The notes beneath the pieces were generated by a model that ran no database searches, was not told the origin of the DNA, and saw only the letters and a program-made list of their open reading frames with translations. Shown here piece by piece: positions 44,272-51,761 of a stretch of DNA of 64,000 nt (its first letter is position 1; each line of letters opens with the position of its first letter). A program made the translations under genes and the position numbers. The stretch covers positions 1 through 64,000 of the forward strand of contig DASUNM010000005.1 of assembly GCA_036277115.1 (NCBI GenBank). The letters run 5' to 3'. Source of the DNA: Pyrinomonadaceae bacterium (lineage in GTDB: Bacteria > Acidobacteriota > Blastocatellia > Pyrinomonadales > Pyrinomonadaceae).

Positions 44272-44511
44272 TTAAGGGTAGAAGAACAAATACAGCATGA
44301 GATAGATTAAGGCGTAACCCATGACCCCGACAACGGTGAGGCCACCCAAGAAGGCTAATGCCTTTAAGCCCGAAGTAATGGACCAGAGTCGAGCTGCCGG
44401 GGTGTCAACCTCTGATTCCATTGCTCTGGTGGGTTCGGGTTCCGAAGATCTTGCCGCGCTCCGTAGCGGCACTCGGCCGCGACTTCTCGGTGCCGGAGCC
44501 GGTTGTGACAT
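44272..44511 (-). CDS. Small membrane ORF, 79 aa
   Basis: A Pro/Arg-rich N-terminus followed by a strongly hydrophobic C-terminus (ALAFLGGLTVVGVMGYALIY, LMLYLFFYP). It overlaps the next ORF in another frame by about 105 bases. The pair could be two overlapping genes or one gene with a frameshift. The start is ATG at 44511 with AGGA too close to be a normal ribosome site. Not recognised. Confidence 0.35.
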   Translation of the reverse strand: MSQPAPAPRSRGRVPLRSAARSSEPEPTRAMESEVDTPAARLWSITSGLKALAFLGGLTVVGVMGYALIYLMLYLFFYP

Positions 44512-44665
44512 TCCTCGAGGTGTTCATGTCCTCCCGCGCGTTGCGATCTACTTCCAATTGGCGCTCTACCTTCTTCACCTCCTTCATGTATGGCAGTAAT
44601 AATGTGAAGAAACCAGTGATTAAGATTGCTTCAATGGCGCTAAGAGAGAAAAATGCTGCGGCCAC
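44405..44665 (-). CDS. Small membrane ORF, continuing an interrupted frame
   Basis: Begins with a GTG at 44665 and a hydrophobic helix (FFSLSAIEAILITGFFTLLL) followed by a charged segment. The same frame is open for 27 further codons upstream, back to the TAG stop of the 72-residue ORF at 44747, encoding another hydrophobic stretch (LRSFIPHLIGVAAITVAAA). The two may be one gene split by a TAG. Not recognised. Confidence 0.35.
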   Translation of the reverse strand: MAAAFFSLSAIEAILITGFFTLLLPYMKEVKKVERQLEVDRNAREDMNTSRNVTTGSGTEKSRPSAATERGKIFGTRTHQSNGIRG

Positions 44666-44746
44666 AGTGATGGCAGCAACACCAATAAGGTGAGGGATGA
44701 AACTCCGAAGTGCCAGAATATATTTCTTGATCAGTATCGACTCTAC

Positions 44747-44965
44747 CTAGTAAGGGCTTTTAATCGTGCCGATCATCGTCAGCAACTGATTGTTGAAAGA
44801 CAAATAATTAGCGTCGTCGCTAGAAAAACTAGCGCCCGCGAGTAGAACCCGGGCAGCCTTGGCCGTCTGGTCTAGTTTGTGTGCGGTGACGATAACCTCG
44901 TCCCGGAGCGAGAAAAGCGATGTCGGTTTGCCGTCCCAAACACAGATGTCGTTGCACAGCGACAT
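44747..44965 (-). CDS. Small soluble ORF ending in a TAG in frame with the next ORF
   Basis: A 72-residue ORF (ATG at 44965) with a soluble composition and no known family (LRDEVIVTAHKLDQTAKAAR). Its TAG stop is in frame with the 44405-44665 ORF, whose open region starts immediately after it. It may be the N-terminal part of a broken gene. Confidence 0.35.
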   Translation of the reverse strand: MSLCNDICVWDGKPTSLFSLRDEVIVTAHKLDQTAKAARVLLAGASFSSDDANYLSFNNQLLTMIGTIKSPY

Positions 44966-45027
44966 TTGTCTCCGTCGCGCGACGAAGACTTGAGTCGTCA
45001 GATCCTAGTCAGCGCCGCGGGTCTGAT

Positions 45028-45966
45028 CTAGAAGGGTTTCCATATCCGCACTTTCACGACAAGCGCCTTATCCTTTGCCTTGAAATACATTGGCGGTGCG
45101 CAACCCATGTATTGATACGCTTGCATGTAACCGCTGAACGCAAGTTCCTTCTCGTTTGAACACTGAACCATATATATCGCCTTGCTATTAGAACTGGTTT
45201 CAAAGAACCCATTCCCATATTTCGCTGGGTCATCTACTCCCCCTGTCCAGCACTCCTTGCGCAAGTTAATTGATACCCACTTGTTGGGCTGCGTAAGCAA
45301 AATTGGCTGACTATTTCCGCACGAGACTCTTTCTGGTAATTTAGGTTTTGGATCTCTTTTGAATGATAGTACTACAGCGGGTTGGCGGGTTTCCGGTGTA
45401 CTTTCCTTGATTGATTTATCAAGTTTAATAGCACCCAATACTACCAGTCCTCCAATTGCCACTATTAAGATCATTTTAACTACCAGAGAAGATAAAGGGT
45501 GGACTCCAGCGCTTGTCTTTGACGGTACGGTAGAGTACTCATCCTTTGATGATGAGTCCCTCGAATACACTCTAGGTTCCGATTTATGATGGGTGCCACT
45601 GTGTACCTTGCGTGTGTTACCAAGCCAGTCTTCTTCCCTCCGTGTGTCGCCAACTTTGTTGTCTGAAGTATCGTAATGACTCTGTACTTGATTACCTAAC
45701 CAATCGGCTTCATTCTTGCTATACCCTACCCTTTCTTCATCACTCCCATAATGTACAGCCCTTTCCCTGCCAAGCCAGTCAGAGCCCTTTCTTGTCTCAC
45801 CTTTTTTCTCACCAGCGGAATCGTAGTGTTCCTGCTTTGAGCGTCCACGCCAATCTTCTGTGAACTTGGTTTCTCCAGCCTTCTCTCCATTAGCATCATA
45901 ATGAACCTCTTTTTCCCGACCGAGCCAATCGGTTTCTTTTTTTGTGTAGCCCGACTTGTCACTCAT
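45028..45966 (-). CDS. Membrane protein with five DWLG/HYD repeats
   Basis: Unrecognised 312-residue protein. The first 125 residues are five tandem copies of a 25-residue unit with consensus G-x-T-K-x-x-x-DWLGR-x-x-x-x-HYD-x-x-G-x-K, for example ETDWLGREKEVHYDANGEKA and EADWLGNQVQSHYDTSDNKV. Then come a polar linker (EPRVYSRDSSSKDEYS), one transmembrane helix (VVKMILIVAIGGLVVLGAI) and a C-terminal domain with four cysteines (residues 220-312, CGNS, CWTGG, CSNE, CAPPM). The repeats would be cytoplasmic and the Cys domain outside. Similar Trp-Leu-Gly/His-Tyr-Asp repeats occur in bacterial small-repeat proteins, but I cannot name a family. The gene is A+T-rich. Confidence 0.68.
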   Translation of the reverse strand: MSDKSGYTKKETDWLGREKEVHYDANGEKAGETKFTEDWRGRSKQEHYDSAGEKKGETRKGSDWLGRERAVHYGSDEERVGYSKNEADWLGNQVQSHYDTSDNKVGDTRREEDWLGNTRKVHSGTHHKSEPRVYSRDSSSKDEYSTVPSKTSAGVHPLSSLVVKMILIVAIGGLVVLGAIKLDKSIKESTPETRQPAVVLSFKRDPKPKLPERVSCGNSQPILLTQPNKWVSINLRKECWTGGVDDPAKYGNGFFETSSNSKAIYMVQCSNEKELAFSGYMQAYQYMGCAPPMYFKAKDKALVVKVRIWKPF

Positions 45967-46035
45967 GACGATCCTTCAACAAGGGAAACCAATGGATTGT
46001 TCGCAGCTTACCCGTCAGCAAAGTACCCCTCTGGT

Positions 46036-46359
46036 CTAAGCCTTCAAAGACCAAGTAATAAATGCATGGTCGCTATTTTTATTAGGCCCCAATGCGCCTC
46101 CCAGATTGACTTGCGCCAACGCCCAATCCTGCGGCAGTTCGTTACGCTTGCAGACTTCCAGGGCTTGGCGATAGTCAATTACCGACTGTGATAGCAAATT
46201 CTGGCTTTCCTCTCCTCCGACCCTGATTTGCAGTCGCTGTCGTGTATCGTTAAACACTTGCCCTGCAACTTGGCTTGGCTTCTCCATATTTCTAAGGGAT
46301 AGGTAAAAACACCAACGGGATAGTTTTGGGTTTTGATCGAGATACTGTCTTCGTTCCAT
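46036..46359 (-). pseudogene. Internally deleted relic of a TPR paralog
   Basis: The 107-codon frame contains the start of a transthyretin-type domain (VAGQVFNDTRQR) fused directly to one 50-residue repeat (GGEESQNLLSQSVIDYRQAL, then RNELPQDWALAQVNLGGALG). Between them the coiled coil and all other repeats are missing. It is the remnant of a further paralog of the adjacent genes, left by a deletion. Confidence 0.6.
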
Positions 46360-46408
46360 CTAGACAATGGCTAGGCGGTCTTCAGCTGTTCAACCGAAAT
46401 GAAGTTGT

Positions 46409-48730
46409 CTATCCTTGCTCTTTAAAGTTCGCTCGCACATTTTGTAATGCCTTCAACAGCAGTTCTCGGTCTTCAATTGCCAAAGCACCGAATAGTTGAG
46501 CCAACCAAACCCGATAAGGCGACAGTTTTTCGTTCTGATTAATGAAGTGTTGCGTGCCAGCAAAGCTCCACTCCACTTTGAAGCCGGGAGGCTGCCGCGC
46601 TACTTCTGCAATTAGTTCATCAACCTTGGGTCCAATTTGGCCGGCTTTGCTTTCGGCTAGCAGACTGGCAATCTCGATTGCCCGTAGTGCTGTTTTGGTT
46701 CTTACAGGAAGGTCAGGATGAGCAAGCAAGGCATTAATGCGATCTCTACAATCAGCAAAACGTCCGATGCTGAAATGCGCTTCTGCAAAGTCTGCTTGAA
46801 CCAGGATGTCCAATGGATGATTTGCCAGCCAATTCTGGTTTAAAAGGAAAGCCTTATCGAAGTCGAAGAGTACCTCGTGATAGAGCCGGGACGCTTCGCC
46901 AAAAACCGCTTTATTGCCTGTATCAACCGTTAGTACATTCGCGAATGCCTCCGCAGCAGCAGACGCCTCACCCAGGAGAAGATGCGCCAACCCAAGATTA
47001 ATCAGCACCGCCGCCCACTGATGAGGATCCTCTCGTGTAATTACTTTAAGCGCGGTGTGATAAGCCGTTAACGCTTCGTTCAGATACTTGATCCTCTCCT
47101 CCCCGATTGCCCGCTGTCCCAATCTCATCAATCCAATTCCCAGATTGGTCTGCAACACAGTCCACTGCAGCGGTAACTGCGCCCGCGTGGTGATTTCGAG
47201 CGCACCGCGATAAGCCGCGACGGCTTCGTTCAGATAGCTTGTGCTCTCCAACCCGATGGCTCCCTCGCCCAATCTCGATAACGCGTTACCCATATTGAGT
47301 TGCGTTTCAGCCCAATCCTGCGGTGCCTGCGCGCGGGTTCTAATCTCCAGCGAAGCTCGGAACGCTGCAATCGCTTCGCCCAGATACGTGCCGCGTTCTG
47401 CCTCGTTTACTCGAACAGCTAACATCGCCAACGCACTACCCAAATTGTTCTGCACTGTTGCCCACACTTGCGGCGACGCTTCGCGCCTGATCACTTCAAG
47501 CGCGGCACGATAAGCCGCAATCGCTTCCGTCAGATGCGTAATGCTTGCTGACCCGCTCGCCCGCTCCCCCAATCTTAAGAACGCAACGCCCAGATCGTTC
47601 TGCGTTACGGCCCAGTCCTGCGCTAGCTGTTTGCGGGTTCTAATCTCAAGCGACGCTCTAAGAACTGCAACTGCTTCATCAAGGTACTTGATGCTCTCCA
47701 CCCCGCTTACCCGCTCCCCTAATCTCACCAACGCGCTGCCAAGATTGTTTTGCGACGTAGCCCAATCCTGAGGTAACTGCTCGCGCGTATGGAATGTCGC
47801 GCTCTGCCGGAATTCAGCCACGGCCTCCACCAGAAATCTTCGACCCTCTTCGCCGCCTACTCTTTGCCCTAATTCTACTTTTGCGTTCCCAATCAGAAAT
47901 CTTGTTGCGGCCCATTCCGCTTTGAGCTCTTCTTTGGGCAGCTCCTTTGCCTCGAAGCGTTGCGCGAGTTCATTGTACGTAATCAATGCCTCTCTGAATT
48001 TGTATTGTGCGTAGTAGGAATTTCCTGCGAGCTGAGATCGCCGGATGACTTTAAGGCTGACTTCAAGCGTCTTTTTTTTTGCTTGTGCCAACTCTGCCAG
48101 AGCGGTCTTGTATGATTCGGTAGCCAGGAGCGCTGCTTCTTCATAGTTCTTTTGCCAATACTGCTTAAGAGCCCGCTCCTCTTTATCATCTGAGTCTTTG
48201 ATTGTGCCCCATTGTTCGGCGGCGTCACGGAACTGTTCCAACGTGAAGCCATACTCTTTTGCGTAGTCCCGCAGGAATGCGTATTCATCAATATTCCTCC
48301 TGAGGTTTCCTACTTCCGTGCGCAGTTTGACTCTTTCAGCCGTCCATTGATCTATCACTTGGCTGAGTCGCCTTGGCGATAAAGCGAGGGGAGAACCTTT
48401 CGGAACGATGACGACTCGCAATGGTTCAAAGTTGCGCTCAGTGCTTTGCGTAATGCAGTTACCGAGCATCGGCTGAAAGATTACCCAATTCGATTTGACA
48501 ACTTTGATGCGTGTAGCCTGCCCTGGCTGTGCTGCTGATGGGAAACCAATCTTGAAATGTCCTTTGCTATCCGTTACTGCTGCCTGTCCTCCAGCCGCAA
48601 CAATCCTCACTCCGACGACAGCTCTATCTTTATCATCAAAGACTTGTCCCTCCAGTTTGGCTTGCTGACCAAGCGCCGTCGCTGAAAGGCAGGAGGTGAA
48701 GAGTACAACGAGGAAGGTTTGGAACTTCAT
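46409..48730 (-). CDS. Exported transthyretin/TPR paralog A (5 repeats)
   Basis: First of four tandem paralogs. Signal peptide (MKFQTFLVVLFTSCLSATAL), a CarboxypepD_reg-like domain to about residue 110 (KLEGQVFDDKDRAVVGVRIV; TDSKGHFKIGFP), a coiled-coil and helix region to about 240, five full TPR-like repeats of 50 residues with a diagnostic TRxQxPxxWAxxQNNLG core, a terminal half repeat, and a C-terminal helical domain with INALLAHPDLPVRTKTALRA and WSFAGTQHFINQNEKLSPYR. Starts at ATG 48730 behind GAGGTCAAAA. The C-terminus stops earlier than paralog B because of base changes. No enzyme motif is visible; a secreted or periplasmic protein-binding role is inferred. Confidence 0.85.
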   Translation of the reverse strand: MKFQTFLVVLFTSCLSATALGQQAKLEGQVFDDKDRAVVGVRIVAAGGQAAVTDSKGHFKIGFPSAAQPGQATRIKVVKSNWVIFQPMLGNCITQSTERNFEPLRVVIVPKGSPLALSPRRLSQVIDQWTAERVKLRTEVGNLRRNIDEYAFLRDYAKEYGFTLEQFRDAAEQWGTIKDSDDKEERALKQYWQKNYEEAALLATESYKTALAELAQAKKKTLEVSLKVIRRSQLAGNSYYAQYKFREALITYNELAQRFEAKELPKEELKAEWAATRFLIGNAKVELGQRVGGEEGRRFLVEAVAEFRQSATFHTREQLPQDWATSQNNLGSALVRLGERVSGVESIKYLDEAVAVLRASLEIRTRKQLAQDWAVTQNDLGVAFLRLGERASGSASITHLTEAIAAYRAALEVIRREASPQVWATVQNNLGSALAMLAVRVNEAERGTYLGEAIAAFRASLEIRTRAQAPQDWAETQLNMGNALSRLGEGAIGLESTSYLNEAVAAYRGALEITTRAQLPLQWTVLQTNLGIGLMRLGQRAIGEERIKYLNEALTAYHTALKVITREDPHQWAAVLINLGLAHLLLGEASAAAEAFANVLTVDTGNKAVFGEASRLYHEVLFDFDKAFLLNQNWLANHPLDILVQADFAEAHFSIGRFADCRDRINALLAHPDLPVRTKTALRAIEIASLLAESKAGQIGPKVDELIAEVARQPPGFKVEWSFAGTQHFINQNEKLSPYRVWLAQLFGALAIEDRELLLKALQNVRANFKEQG

Positions 48731-48844
48731 TTTTGACCTCGTGAGACTGAGTATAACGATCGATCCTCTTCATCACGCCTAGCGCATCACCGTTCGGTAC
48801 CTAAACTGCTAGTTGGAGGATTGGTTAAACATTTGACGCCTTCG

Positions 48845-51694
48845 CTACGAGCCGGGGTTCCTCTGGATGGTGATAATACTAGGCGACGGCCAAGCGCTCT
48901 TCAACCGAAACGAAGTTGTCGATCTTTGCTCTTTATAATTCGCTCGCACATTCTGTAGCGCCTTCAACATCGTATCGCGGTCTTTACTTGCTAAAGCGAC
49001 GAACAATCGTCCTAACCAAGCACGATAGGATGACAACTTCTCGTTTTGATCGATAAAGTGCCTTGTGCCATCAAAGACCCATTCGACCTTAAATGCCGCA
49101 GGCTGACCAGCCACCTCCGCGATCAGTGCATCAAGATTGACCGGAACTTGGCTGGCTTTGCCATCGGCTAAGAGGCTAGCAATCTTAGTTGCTCGTAATG
49201 CTGTCTTAGTGCTGACAGGAACTCGTGGATTGGTCAATAGGGCGTTGACACGTTGTTCACATTCGGCGAAACGCCCGACTGAGAAATGTGCTTCCGCATA
49301 GTTGATTTGAGCCGAAATATCTTCTGTGTGCTGTGCTAGCCACTGTTGATGCAGGTCGAAAGCCTTATCAAATTTGAAGAGTATGTCATGGTAAATCGAA
49401 GCCGCTTTGTCGTAGGCCTCTCTTTGGCCCCGGTCAAGCGACAGGACATTCGTGTACGCTTCCGCAGCAGCCGGCCAGTCATGAAGTTGAACATAATCTC
49501 TTGCTAAGTTGTTCTGCGTTATAGCCCACTGTTGCGGGAAGTCCTCTCGCCTGAATACTTCAAGCGCAGCGCGGTGAGCTATAGTTGCATCCTTCAGATG
49601 TCTGATGGCGGCCTCACGCTCTACTCGCTCACCTAAGCCCCGCAGCGTATTGCCCAAGTTGTTTTGCGTTGTAGCCCACTGCGGTGGGAGGCGCTCGCGG
49701 GTTCTCACTTCAAGAGCTGATTGATGAGCTTCCACCGCCTCCTTCAGATACTTGATGCCCTCCGCATCGCTCACGCGCTCAGCTAAATATTGTAGCGCGC
49801 TGCCAAGATTGGCCTGTCTTGAGGCCCATTGCTGTGGGAGCTGCTCGCGGGTGACTACTTCAAGCGCAGCGCGATGTGCCGCAGCTGCGTCTTTCAGGTA
49901 GTTGATGCCCTCCTCCCCACTTATACGTAAACCTAAATTCAGCAGGGCACCGCCCATATTGCTCTGAGTGATCGCCCAATCCTGTGGAAGATGTTCTCGG
50001 GTTCTTACTTCAAGCGCCGCGCGGAAAGCCCCGACAGCGTCTTTCAGTTGCTTGATGCTCGCTGCCCCGCTTAAACGTTCACCGGTACTCGCTAGCACAA
50101 TGCCCACATTGTTCTGCGTTGCCGCCCAATCTTGGGGCAGCTTCTCGCGGGATCTGACTTCTAGTGCGGTGCGATGAAGTGCAAGCGCGTCCTTCAGATA
50201 GTTAATGCCTTCTTCCACACTTACACGTAAACCTAATGCCCATAACGCGTTGCCCAAATTAGTCTGCGATGCCGCCCACTCCTGTGGCAACTTTTCGCGA
50301 GTCCTCACTTCGAGCGCCGCACGAAAAGCCTTAATAGCGTCTTTCAGATATCTGACGCCCTCCGCCCCTCCTACCCTCACACCTAAGCTCTGTAATGTAT
50401 TACCTAGATTGGTCTGCGTTGCGGCCCACTCTTCAGGCAATTGCTCTCGGGTTCTCACCTCTAGCGCGGCGCGGAAAGCGGTAATTGCGTTGTTCAGATG
50501 CTTAACGCCCTCTTCCGCACTCGCCCGCTCACCCAAACTCCTTAACATAATACCTAAGTTATTCTGTGTTTTAGCCCACTCATGTGGCAACTTCTCGCGC
50601 GTGGCTACTTCGAGTGCTGTACGGTAAGCCGCTTCAGAGTCGTTCAAATACTTAACACTCTCCGCGCCCCTCGCTCGCACCCCCAGGCTCAATAGAACAT
50701 TACCAACACTGTTCTGCGTCGCAGCCCACTCTTTGGGTAATTGATCACGGGTATAAATAGTAAAGCTTTGCTGATAGTTGGCTAACGCCTCTTTTAACAA
50801 TTGTGAGTTCTCGTCTCCTGCAACTCTTACCCCTAATGCCACTTTCGCATTCCCAATCAAGAAATTCATTTCAGCCCATTCCGCTATAAAGATTTCCTTT
50901 GAAAGTTCTTTGGCATCAAAGCGTTTCTCAATCTTATTGTAAGCGTCCAGGGCTTCTCTGAAGTTGTACTGTGCATAGTAAGCGTTCCCCGCGAGCTTGT
51001 ATCGACGAATGACTTTAAGGCTCGCCTCATTTGTCTTATTATTGGCTTGCTTCAACTCTTCGCCGGCCACTTGTGCGGATTCTAGGGCTAGTTGTGCGGC
51101 CTTTCCGTAATTTTTCTGCCAGTATTCTTTGAGTGCGCGCTCTTCTTTGTCATCCGATTCTTTGATTTGTGCCCACCGCTCGGCAGCATCACGAAACTGC
51201 TCCAACGTGAAACCGTATTCTTTTGCGTATTGCTGGAGGAAGGCGTATTCATCAAGTTCCTGCTGGAGATTACCTACTTCAACGCGCAGCTTGGCTCTTT
51301 CAGCCGTCCACTGCGCTATGACTTGGCTCAGTCTTTTCGGTGATAAGGCGAGCGGCGAGCCTTTAGGAACGATGACGACTCGTAGCGGTTCATAGTTGCG
51401 CTCTGCGCTTTGCGTCACGCAGTTGCCGAGCATCGGCTGAAAGACTACCCAATTCGATTTGACAACTTGGATGCGTGTGGCCTGCCCTGGCTGAGCAGAG
51501 ATTGGGAAACCAATCTTGAAATGTCCTTTCCTATCCGTTACTGCCGACTGTCCACCGGCCGCGACAATCCTCACTCCGACGACAGCTCTGTTCTTATCAT
51601 CAAAGACTTGTCCTTCCAGTTTGGCTTGCTGACCTAGCGCAGTCGCTGAAAAACAGGAGATAAAGAGTACAAACAGGGAGTTTCTGAACTTCAT
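48845..51694 (-). CDS. Exported transthyretin/TPR paralog B (8 repeats)
   Basis: Same architecture as its neighbours: signal peptide (MKFRNSLFVLFISCFSATAL), transthyretin-like domain, coiled coil, then eight full 50-residue repeats and a terminal half repeat (repeat unit for example TREKLPQEWAASQTNLGNAL). The conserved C-terminal module contains FKVEWVFDGTRHFIDQNEKL. The C-terminus runs 23 residues beyond that of paralog A. DNA around 48880-48950 is nearly the same as at 46360-46430, so the duplication took flanking sequence along. Starts behind GAGGTCACA. Likely co-transcribed with paralogs C and D. Confidence 0.87.
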   Translation of the reverse strand: MKFRNSLFVLFISCFSATALGQQAKLEGQVFDDKNRAVVGVRIVAAGGQSAVTDRKGHFKIGFPISAQPGQATRIQVVKSNWVVFQPMLGNCVTQSAERNYEPLRVVIVPKGSPLALSPKRLSQVIAQWTAERAKLRVEVGNLQQELDEYAFLQQYAKEYGFTLEQFRDAAERWAQIKESDDKEERALKEYWQKNYGKAAQLALESAQVAGEELKQANNKTNEASLKVIRRYKLAGNAYYAQYNFREALDAYNKIEKRFDAKELSKEIFIAEWAEMNFLIGNAKVALGVRVAGDENSQLLKEALANYQQSFTIYTRDQLPKEWAATQNSVGNVLLSLGVRARGAESVKYLNDSEAAYRTALEVATREKLPHEWAKTQNNLGIMLRSLGERASAEEGVKHLNNAITAFRAALEVRTREQLPEEWAATQTNLGNTLQSLGVRVGGAEGVRYLKDAIKAFRAALEVRTREKLPQEWAASQTNLGNALWALGLRVSVEEGINYLKDALALHRTALEVRSREKLPQDWAATQNNVGIVLASTGERLSGAASIKQLKDAVGAFRAALEVRTREHLPQDWAITQSNMGGALLNLGLRISGEEGINYLKDAAAAHRAALEVVTREQLPQQWASRQANLGSALQYLAERVSDAEGIKYLKEAVEAHQSALEVRTRERLPPQWATTQNNLGNTLRGLGERVEREAAIRHLKDATIAHRAALEVFRREDFPQQWAITQNNLARDYVQLHDWPAAAEAYTNVLSLDRGQREAYDKAASIYHDILFKFDKAFDLHQQWLAQHTEDISAQINYAEAHFSVGRFAECEQRVNALLTNPRVPVSTKTALRATKIASLLADGKASQVPVNLDALIAEVAGQPAAFKVEWVFDGTRHFIDQNEKLSSYRAWLGRLFVALASKDRDTMLKALQNVRANYKEQRSTTSFRLKSAWPSPSIITIQRNPGS

Positions 51695-51761
51695 TGTGAC
51701 CTCGCGAGGAAAGTATGAGCGATCGATCTCTTTCGGTCATTAAATGCTACTGCAGTTGGCG

